Assembly: GCA_963853835.1 (NCBI GenBank)
Contig: OY970820.1
Span: 29,908,873 to 29,972,872, forward strand
Reading direction: 5' to 3'
Origin: Calendula officinalis
Lineage: Eukaryota; Streptophyta; Magnoliopsida; Asterales; Asteraceae
DNA length: 64,000 bases
Shown: piece by piece, positions 24,173-35,120 of the stretch
How positions within the stretch are numbered: the stretch's first letter is position 1
Layout: each line of letters opens with the position of its first letter
Program-made: the position numbers and the translations under genes
The notes under the pieces: model-generated
What the model was told of the DNA's origin: nothing
The model's input: the letters and a program-made list of their open reading frames with translations, nothing else
Databases searched by the model: none

Positions 24173-24380
24173 GATCAGTTAGTGCTGATCCCGTTAGTGC
24201 TGACCAGTTAGTGCTGATCCTGTTAGTGTTGATCCTGTTAGTGCTGATCCCGTTAGTGCTGATCCTGTTAGTGCTGATCCCGTTAGTGCTGATCAGTTAG
24301 TGCTGATCCTGTTAGTGCTGATCAGTTAGTGTTGATCTCGTTAGTGCTGATCAGTTAGTGCTGATCCCGTTAGTAACTGA
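24173..24380 (+). repeat. Tandem repeat, 14-15 bp unit GTTAGTGCTGATCC
   Basis: About 14 copies of GTTAGTGCTGATC followed by CC, CT or A. Rich in GATC and TGATCA. It is present in both E1 LTRs (also 62390-62592) and, in the same sense relative to transcription, in the E2 LTRs. Confidence 0.95.
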
Positions 24381-25432
24381 TCAGTATCAATCTTGAAGAG
24401 CAATATTAATTTTTGATGACCTGTAGTAACTTTACTAATATGTAAAGGAGTAAATGTTTCAATTAAGTTTACTTATGGGTGAAGGAACTTAAAAAGTGAA
24501 ACTTGAAGGGGGAAATGTATTAAAATAGAATTGTGAGAAGTATACGTGTAAGTTAACTAGGATGAGTGACATTTCACAATATCATTGTGTGTGTATATGT
24601 CAGTCGACATATCTCTTTAAGAGCTGAAGGAAGAAAACGAAATTGAAAGAGGAAGAAAGATTCCACAAATTGAAGGAGACCCTAAGAGTAAAATCAGAAT
24701 CAAAACTAAAAGGATGTGAGTATTCTTCTCTTTGATTGTTGTTTTTGAGCTAGGGTTTGAGGTTTAACCCAAACTTGATTAGAAGTGAAATTGTTGGTTT
24801 ATATGTCTAAATGGTTGTTATTAGACATCAAATTCAGTCTCTGATTTCCCCTAAAAGTGTTTTATAACTTGGGGTTAATGCATGCAAGAGTTTGAGAGTT
24901 GGATTGAATGGATTTGGTAAACTTTTGTTAAAGTTCGGAGTTTTTGACAGCACTAAAATCAGAAATTGTGCTGTGTTGTAAAAATCATATATAAATAACC
25001 GTAACTCGGAATTTAGTGTGGTCAGAACCGTTGGAAAGGTATTCGAGTCTACTTTCCAACAAAATTTATTTCAGAACTAGATTCGAAGGGTAAGTCGGTC
25101 AGATTTCAGAAAGGGAACAAGCTGTCCAGTTTTGAGAAAAAATGTTATGTTGTGTTAGAGTAAAATTAAGTAGATGATTATTGAAAATAATCGTATTAGT
25201 AGTAAAAGTTGTATTTTTATGTGCTTATGTATATGATTATGTATATATAGGTGCCAAGGTGTAAAGACTTGCTTGCTAATTGTGTAATTGTCAAACGGGT
25301 CGGAAAAACAGGTGAGTAACGATTAGGCGTTAAAATTGGTAATTGACACTTTGTGTATCACTTTGTTGGATGAAAAAGTGTGAAGATTACCAATTAAGAT
25401 GTTTAAGTATTATATTAATTTTTGTGGGCGAA

Positions 25433-25822
25433 ATGAATCTTTTGATTCATATAAAGGCGGAATGAATCTCTTAGATTCATATAAAGGCGGAATGGATCTC
25501 TTTGATTCATATAAAGGTGGAATGAATCCTTTTGATTCATATAGAGGTGATTGAATCTTTTGATTCATAAAGAGGCGAAATGAATTTAGAGGTGAAATTA
25601 ATCTTTTGATTCATAAAGAAGGAGAAATGGGTCATTTGGCCCATATAGAGGTGACATGAATCTTTGATTCATAAAGAGGGCGAAATGGGTCGTTTGACCC
25701 ATATAGAGGTGAAATGAATCTTTTGATTCATAAAGAGGACGAAATGGGTTGTTTGGTCCATATAGAGGTGACATGAATCTTTCGATTCATATAAGGGCGA
25801 AATGAATCTTTTGATTCATATA
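25433..25822 (+). repeat. Array of about 13 short stem-loops in the E1 LTR
   Basis: The 29-38 bp units each contain an inverted repeat, for example ATGAATC-TTTT-GATTCAT (25433-25450) and ATGGGTC-GTTT-GACCCAT (25685-25702), joined by ATATARAGGYG linkers. Both arms change together between units. It lies inside the second predicted LTR intron. Confidence 0.85.
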
Positions 25823-26412
25823 TATTAAGTGGATGTATTTGTATGTTGTATGATTAGCCGTTATTCACTAAGCGAAAACTCACGGTTTAAGTGTGGTTGT
25901 TTTGTAGGTAAACCAAGCGGGTCAAAGTTGGGCAGAAATCAAGGGTGAGCTAACGGAGTGAAGTTTCATATTTTGTTGGTAAAGAAACTTCAACTTTAAA
26001 CCATGTATGATAGTTAGCTTAAACACCCACTTTTGTTATGCAATTGGTGTTAAATTGCATAGGTGAATATTAAGTCGTTTTTGTTGTTGAAGGGTTTGAA
26101 TATAAATGGTTGTATAAAGTATGTTTGAAGTCTTTATAACGAAAGTGTTGTTATTTGATAAGACATGAGTTTTTGGTGTAAAAATTCGTAGTCAAGTTTT
26201 GTAGAATTTTGTTGAACTTGTAAAATTCATATAAAATCAACCATAGCTCCGTTTGGGGTGTACGACCTGTCGTTTTAAAGGTGAAAGGGTCTACTTTTTA
26301 AATATTAAATTATCCTGGGAATATCTGGGCATTAACCTGCTCAGAATACTACTTTTGTAACAACAGGTCAGTTGGGTAAAATAAAAAATAAAAAAAAAAT
26401 CAGGGTGTTTCA

Positions 26413-27279
26413 AGTGGTATCAGAGCCAGACCCGGACCGATGTGCACAACGAGGGCGTTGTGTCCCAAGGGGGGAGTATTGTAAAATTCGTCCCACATTG
26501 GTTGGAGAGGGGAACGAAACACTCCTTATAAGGGTGTAATTGTAAGATTCGTCCTAGGGGTGGCAATTTCTGACCCGACACGAAATCTGACCTGAAACCG
26601 ACATGAAAATAAACAGGTTTGGGTTGGGGTAAAAAATAATTGGGTCAGTCTCAGGTTGAGTCAGCTGACCCGTTTATTAAACAGGTTAGGTTCGGGTCAA
26701 TGATAATTTAAATGGGTCGACCCGCCAACCCGTTTAATTATTATAATATATTTTATAATATACATATTTATATTTAATTTATAGTTTACTAGTTAAAACG
26801 TAAGTAATAGTTAGATAAAAATTAAAAATGTTACTTAGTAATTTGGTGTTTAGTATTTTGTTATGTATTTGTGTAATAATAACAGAATTTTGACATGTTT
26901 GAACCGTTTAACTTGTTTGACCTGATAACCTGTTTAACCCGTTTTATTAAATGAGTTATATGGGTTAGGTTTGGGTTGAAGTTAAACAGGTTAGGGTTGA
27001 GATATCTGACCCGTTTATATAAACAGGTCGGTTTCGGGTTGAAGGTTTCTGACCTACCAACCCAAGAACCCGACCCCGTCAAGCCGAACCCGACCTGAAT
27101 TACCACCCCTAATTCGTCCCACATTGGTTGGAGAAGGGAACGAAACACTCCTTATAAGGGTGTGGATACCTCTATTAGCATTGAGGCCTTTTGGGTGGAA
27201 GTGGTCCATACCAAGAACAAAACCGTGCGCTGGTGGGCAAAGCGGACAATATTGTGCTACGGGGTTCTGGGATGTTACA
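26413..27279 (+). mobile_element. TRIM-like segment: PBS, short internal domain, one LTR
   Basis: Directly after the E1 LTR comes TGGTATCAGAGC (26415-26426), a 50-bp GC-rich domain, a purine tract (AAGGGGGGAGTA) and then an LTR-like unit from TGTAAAATTCGTCCC (26480) to GGGATGTTACA (27279). The motif CCCACATTGGTTGGAGAG is familiar to me from short plant TRIM-type elements. A second PBS, TGGTATTAGAGC (27282-27293), follows and leads into E1 gag. No upstream TRIM LTR exists. The LTR is interrupted by a hAT MITE. Confidence 0.65.
26555..27111. mobile_element. Non-autonomous hAT-like element in the TRIM-like LTR
   Basis: TIRs TAGGGGTGGCAAT and ATTACCACCCCTA, with a perfect 8-bp duplication ATTCGTCC (26547-26554, 27112-27119). 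557 bp, rich in GACCCG/CGGGTC words, non-coding. Confidence 0.92.
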
Positions 27280-27629
27280 AGTGGTATTAGAGCATTGGTT
27301 TAAGGGATTTAAGTATCCTTCGTTAGTAGGGTACTTAGACTTAAACTAAGTTAATTGATTGTTGAAGTTAAGTGATAGTTTTAGCTTCTGAATTGAGATG
27401 TCTTATGATAAATATAAGTACTTAGTATTATTATATTATCATAATCATGCCTGGCCAACATGATCATGATTATTTAATACGATAAGTAGTTATATAAGTC
27501 ATAAAGCATCGAAAGAATTAGGTTAAAATAGTCCTTAACATTGTGTGTTAGTAAGATGATTATATGCTAGTTAAGGTGTTATTAAACTAACATATAGACG
27601 TGTACTTTTATAACATTTCAGTAAGTAGT

Positions 27630-28200
27630 GATGACTGATAAAGGGTTGAATCGACTTGTGGGTCGAGTCATCATGAGGAGATGGAGGCAATGCCTCATAA
27701 TGAAAATAGGGAGGATAGTTCTGAACATTCAAAGTGTCTTAGTGGTGATGGCACATAAATATCAAATGCGTTGAAGGCTGAGTTGAAACGGTTGGTACGA
27801 AAAGAGGTGACACGAGCTCAAGAGGCTATCATTCCCCTCTTTTTAGCTCTAATTATTGAATAAATTCATAATGCAATTTCTGATGAGTTTGTGAAATAAG
27901 CTGAACTAAAGATGATACAACCTCTCACTGTAGGAGTTGTACTAGTGGAAACTATAAGATATTGAGGCGTTTAAAGATTGATTTAGTTACAAGAAATTTT
28001 TAGCTTGTCAGTCATCAAAATTTGATGTTGAGGCGGGTCCTATTTGAAGTGTTAGATAGTTGAAATAAGAAGCTACACAGAATCAGCTTGGAAAGGAAAT
28101 GAGAAATGTAAACGCGATGAGATCTTTAAAATAAATAAGATTTCAAGAAAATTGGTGGTTTGATGACAAAGGGATCATACATCAAGTGTCATGGTAGATG
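27630..28200 (+). pseudogene. Decayed gypsy gag of E1
   Basis: It starts at an ATG near 27630 (MTDKG), then shifts frame. Recognisable pieces include KAELKRLVRKEVTRAQEA near 27780 and YKKFLACQSSKFD near 27985, which resemble the gypsy gag capsid region. I see around ten stops and several frameshifts in under 600 bp. No product is possible. Confidence 0.55.
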
Positions 28201-29166
28201 AAAAGAAAAATCATATCTTTATGAGACAGGAAACAAGTAGAACTGAGAATGCATTACATAAATGCACCAAAATTTATGGGTGATATCCTTAAAAGAAATA
28301 TTTTAAGGTGTTTCATGGTTAGTAGAAATGTATACTTAGTTATACATAGAGTAAAGGAGAATCCTCAAGAATGATAAATATTGTCTGTGGACAACTGAAG
28401 GTACGTAATAGTATATGTTACTTTAATAAGAATGAGTGGTGTTTGATTGAAAAATCAACCAAAATGAAATACTAAGTAGTATTTTGATAATGAAAGAAAG
28501 AAATTAGACTGAAATGATTAGAGGAAAAGTATGTGATCTTAATATGTTAAATTGATAAAGTGTATTGGCTATGGAGAAAGGAGAGTACGCAAACTCTTCT
28601 TGCAAGGTTTCTATGTTTGATTACTAAAGAAAATGACAAATGACTAACTTCATGAAATGAAGTTGACATGCTGATGGGTACATATCAAACGATCAAATTA
28701 TGATAAGTAGTGTAATAAGGATTCAAATTTTTAAGGCGTAGAATGTACGTAGGAGAGTGTGAAATGTATATGTCTTTAATAAAAGGAGGATCGTTTATGA
28801 TTAATAATGAGTTAATAGTCATCTAGAGAGGTCATGTAGTACTTTGTGACACAGATATCACAAGTGAATTCAAGTGTAAAAGAAAGAGTCCTAAAGTATT
28901 GGTGGTTTAATGAATAGACTATGAGAGTTTTTGTACATCTGTTAGTAACCCTTGGAGTGAACAAGTCGATATAGTTCTAATTGTTGACGTATAGTTGTTT
29001 GAGTTGACTTTATGGATTATGGTGATTATAAAGATATGGGTTATCTTAGAGATGATTAAGAAGATTGAAAGTGGTTTGGGGAGAGATGTGAGTCAATTAT
29101 AAATGACAAAGGTGTGTTTGAACAAATAATGGTGAGGTAAATTGAAAGATTATCGTTTAGACAGTT
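28201..29166. other. E1 interior, unrecognised
   Basis: It should correspond to gag-pol by position, but no motif is recognisable and there is no open frame of note. The block ends at the E2 insertion site (target copy CAGTT at 29162-29166). Confidence 0.5.
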
Positions 29167-31753
29167 TGTAACACCGCAAAATTTAGAAACCATTTTTTTA
29201 AAGGTGCCGAAGCATAAGATAATAACTAAGTCTTAAGTTTAGGTTTACAGTCCAAACGTCCCAAATTGATTTCCAAAATAAACATTGTGTAAACGGTGTC
29301 ACATAACGAAATGGCTCATACAAAACATATTTTAATGAGCTTGGTCAATCATCCCGTCCAAAGCACTGTCCAACCTGAAAAAGAGTCAACGAGGGAGGGA
29401 TTAGCACAAAGCTAAGTGAATGAATATAATCTACAATTTCTGTTAAGCACAACAAGCAAGTAACAACATTTCCACAATCGAAAAGCCACATAACCACAGA
29501 ATCACTATTTGTTCACTTAATCACTGAACACGGAAGTTAGAAACATCTCCGGTTTGGGTAAACACTTATTTGAGAGGATCGGTGGCTTTGCGGGGCTTAA
29601 ACCATGGTCGGTCAAAACCATGGTAACCGATAGCGCTGTATCCAACACCCCGGGTAAACCCCCCTAACCATGCAACGCATACAAGTAAGGTTTGGATACC
29701 CTGTTATTGGATACACTATGCTCAGCCGTTATCCATCCGACACTGACCTCATCCCGAATGTGCATATTGTTATGTATAGTAGTCTTCTAACAACTAGGTA
29801 TACATATCCCTATCATATAATTATCATACACAAATAATTATGTAACCCACAAAAGCAAGTTATAAAAGTTTGCGCCGAAGCACAGTCCAGACATCTTCGC
29901 ACTCTGCGAAGATGATCACGTTCCAGTCCCAACATCGCGGAGCAGCGCTCACGGATCAACACTGACGGATCAGCACTAACGGATCAGCATTAACTGATCA
30001 GCACTAACGGATCAGCATTAACTGATCAGCACTAACGGATCAGCATTAGCTGATCAGCACTAACTGATCAGCACTAACGGGGTCAGCACTAACGGAGTCA
30101 ACACTAACTGATCAGCACTAACGGGGTCAGCACTAACTGATCAGCACTAACGGGGTCAGCACTAATGGGGCAATACAAACGGGGAAATACTAACTGATTG
30201 CAACCAAACACAAGTTGGAGATTAAAACCACTCACCGTAACCTTCTCCTTGTCACCAATTCAGCAGTCTAATGTCACTGAGTTGTCCTCCCGTTGCCTGT
30301 GAAACCAAAGGAATACCAAATTAGTGCATAATTCCACCAAATTATAAACATTTGTCAAGTAAGTTCATAAACTAGCTTTTGACCCAAATAACATCTACAT
30401 ACTTGCAATAATAACTACTCAAGTCATATTCACATTATACTTTCATAATTCAAGTCAACTACCCAAAGATGCACATTCTACATCCAAACGTGTCAACACC
30501 CGAATTATTAAAACAATAATGCATTCTACAACTACAATCATGTCAACAACTTACAAATCACCAAATTATGTAATTATCATGTTGTTGTCATTCATAGACC
30601 AAGTCAATCCATACTAAAATACATTTAGTCAAACTTTCACCATATTTACCCAAACGGGTCAAAAACACATTTTATTTGATCATTCATGACCATCTACCAA
30701 TTTATCACAACTAGTTGACCCAAACGGGTCAAAACCCAATTGTAACTACAACACTTCCCAAGCTCCATCATTTAGCACACATTCATCACAACTAACAAGT
30801 CATAACCAATTAATAATTCATCAAGTTCATGACAACCAAAAACCCAAGTATTTTACTTCTAAAATTCCTAGTTCATCTTTTCACTCAAATAGCCAAACAC
30901 TAGTTAGTTTACTTCTCAAAATCCACCAATACTTGGTTTTAAACATACATAACTTACCAAACATGTTTTCTTATCATAATAAACAACAATAACCATCAAA
31001 TCCTCAAGAAATCCAAGGTTTGACAAAACCCATCTTCTTCGAACCTCCATTAATGGAGCTTGAAGGTGAGTTACACCAAAACTTAGTTTCTTCCCACAAA
31101 TAACCACACAATACATGTAATAGCTTGAATAAACATGTAATCTAACATCTAACACAAGATTCACCTACAAAACTTCAAGAATCATAAACCATAGTTTGAC
31201 CAACTTCCACGAAATCAAAAACGAACACATATAGGATGAAGCTCACCTCAAGACCTAGTCAAAAATGAGTTTAGAATTTAGATTGAGCAAGAAACAAGCC
31301 CTAGATCTTGAAAAGACACCAAGAACAAGCAAGAAGGTGAATAGGGTTTTTTAGAGAGAAGTTAGGGAGAGAAAAGGGCACATGCAATCTCGTTGTGTGT
31401 GGTGATATGTAATTGAGAGAAGAGAAGGAGGTTTTGATAGCTCCTTCAAAACGTGGCACAAGGGGAGAACAACAGGTGCACATATCATTTAATAACAATA
31501 TCAAAAGGGTATCCGGTAAACAACTAAATTATTTAAATACCAAACAGACTCCATTTTCAAAAACAAATATATTTTTGGGATTGAAATTCAAAAGTTAATC
31601 TAACAATATAAAAACCACATAAACATTTAAACATTTCAGAAATCGGATATTTTAATCCCTTGATTAAAATGTCACAAAAAGACAAAACACTAAACATTTC
31701 ATTTAATAATACTTTATTGCCAAAACTACTAGGCCGAGTTTCAGGATGTTACA
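29167..31753 (-). repeat. 3' LTR of E2
   Basis: 2587 bp, plus-strand ends TGTAACACCGC and GGATGTTACA. On the minus strand: a donor-like GAG|GTGAGC near 31245, a 61-nt predicted internal exon 30296-30236 between CACAG| and |GTGAGT, and an acceptor TTTTTCAG|GTTGG at 29376-29375. Confidence 0.9.
29950..30190 (-). repeat. GTTAGTGCTGATC tandem repeat in the E2 3' LTR
   Basis: Read on the minus strand it is the same 14-15 bp unit as in E1, with about 16 degenerate copies. It falls within the second predicted intron. Confidence 0.9.
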
Positions 31754-33153
<1,400 letters not shown>

Positions 33154-35120
33154 TGTAACGACCCGAAATTTGTAAATAAATTTATAAAAATTATGATAAA
33201 TTCGGATAAATCATTTAAAGAGCGTAGGAATTGGTTTCATGTCATTTGGACACCGTATGAGAAAGTTATGGACGAAACCGGTCCGAGACAAGGATGAAAA
33301 AGTGCAGCCTTGGCTGCACATGGAGTTCACGACGCGAAGATAAGTTCCCGATCGGGAACTGTCTACCGAAGGTTGGGCTTTTATGCGTGAAGAGGTTCAC
33401 GACCAGTTAGCGATCGCGAAGTTTGCGAGTAGGGAACGTTAGCGACGCGAAGTATAGATCGCGCCGTGAACTATGGTCGAGCAGCTTTAAGTCGGGTTTT
33501 GGCTCATTTGATGCCATATCAAAACCCTAGTTTCTTCTTTGGCGATTTTCGAGCTTGGAGACTGATTGAGGTCGAATCCTTCACAAATCTTTGGTAGATT
33601 TCACTCCTAGTTGAAAATTAAAGGCATTTGGTGAGGTCTTGGAAGGTTGACCGAATTGTGAAGCAAGGATTCGGGTTAACAGACGCGATCTGGGAAGCAT
33701 TGCTAAGGTGAGTACATGAGACTTTTAAACTGAGTACATAGTAAATGGTTTTGGAAAATACATGTGATACATTATAAGTCGTTATTTATAAATGTTTGAT
33801 AAAGATAGTGACTGGAAATGATAAGAAAGTAGGTATACTGTGATATTAGAATATGTCTAGTATGGTTGATGATATTGGAAGTAAATATGATAAACTAAGG
33901 TAATTTTGAAATCCTTTTTTATGAACCATAATAATAAATATTATTGATTAAATGAATAGATAGTGAGTCTTTATTAATAAATATGTATTAGTAAAACAAT
34001 TGATAATGATTTCATAGTAAGGAGTACCTAATTGGTAAGAATTACTAATAAAAGTGAGGAACGAATATGTATGTAAAAGAATATGAATCGACTGGTAATA
34101 AATATGTATATTAGTCAAGAAGAGATAAAAGTATTATGATATCGATAAAAAGAAATGTGTCTTATGAGAATAAGTAAGGATGGACCTCCTGGGTTCATAG
34201 ATGTAAAAGTAAATGCGGGTTGCTTATGATCGGGTCCATGGGGCCATACAGGTACGTTCACACTATGTTGAACTAGTTATATGTAGTTATTATTGGATAA
34301 CTAACTTGTGTGATGATTTATGTGATAGCCGAAGGCTTTGATTGAAATAACCGTTGAGTTATGGTAAGAATGAGATGATGTGATGATGCGGGGGACCCCC
34401 GGTCATGAGGTGTGGAATGAGGGGCAGTTGGGTGGATTCCCATCGACTCATCCACGTTAGTAGTCTTGCTAACTGGACGTATTCAGGCGAGTAAGGCAGG
34501 TATCGGTAGATTGGGCGAATCCCTCTTGCCGGTATCTTGAAGCTTATTAATGGCGATGGATTTCGGTTAATAAGTTAATGTGAAGCTTACTAATGGCGAT
34601 GGATTTCGGTTAGTAAGTTAATGTGATTCTAGTACATATATGTTTATGTATTAGGTATGTTTGTACTTCTAGCTAGTTCGGGGGCAACCTGATAGCTAGA
34701 TATGATTGTCAGGAGAGCAGAAATTGACAGGGTCACAATAGGGTGACTAGACGGTATTGATGTAGTATATATATATGTTTATATATTAATGAAATGATAT
34801 TATTTTTGGGGTCTAAAACCCATGTATCTCACGAGACTATTTTGTCTCACGTACTACGTTTGTTTTTGTGGCTATGTACTCAGGTACAGGTTTGAAGTGA
34901 TAGAAGGTTGCACTAGAAGTGGCCTAGAGATGTTTAGCTCAGGAGCTAATAGGTAGATCCCGTTGCCTATGGTTTTGATATACTTGGTGTCACCGTATTT
35001 TTGTAAACTCTGATATAAGTTTTAAAGTTTTTGTTAAACTGTATTTTGGACAATATGACAAATATTGAGAAATGGTATTTTAAATGATTTAAACGATGTT
35101 TTAAAAATACGGGTGTTACA
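33154..35120 (+). repeat. 5' LTR of E3 (1967 bp)
   Basis: TGTAACGACCCG to GGGTGTTACA. It has a donor-like GCTAAG|GTGAGTACATG (33708) and an acceptor-like GTACTCAG|G (34882-34883). CpG-rich words such as GCGATCGCGAAG are clustered at 33330-33480. Confidence 0.95.
34543..34617 (+). repeat. Tandem pair of stem-loops with compensatory change
   Basis: Arms CTTATTAA/TTAATAAG (34543-34574) and CTTACTAA/TTAGTAAG (34586-34617) enclose the same 16-nt loop TGGCGATGGATTTCGG. The 3' LTR has the same pair at 39504-39578. Confidence 0.9.

Larger units (their letters stand above)
24129..26412 (+). repeat. 5' LTR of E1 (2284 bp)
   Basis: It starts TGTAACACCCC and ends GGTGTTTCA. It contains a GTTAGTGCTGATC tandem repeat near its start, splice-like signals (donor 24716, acceptor 25250, donor 25312, acceptor 25907) and a stem-loop array at 25433-25822. 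By eye it differs from the 3' copy at about 3% of sites. Confidence 0.9.

Noticed and set aside
24173..25822. CRISPR-like arrays
   Set aside because: Regular repeats exist, but they lie inside LTRs of a plant retrotransposon, lack unique spacers and have no cas genes.
26861..27148. Minus-strand 95-codon frame
   Set aside because: Lies almost wholly in the hAT MITE and reflects its GACCCG/CGGGTC repeats.
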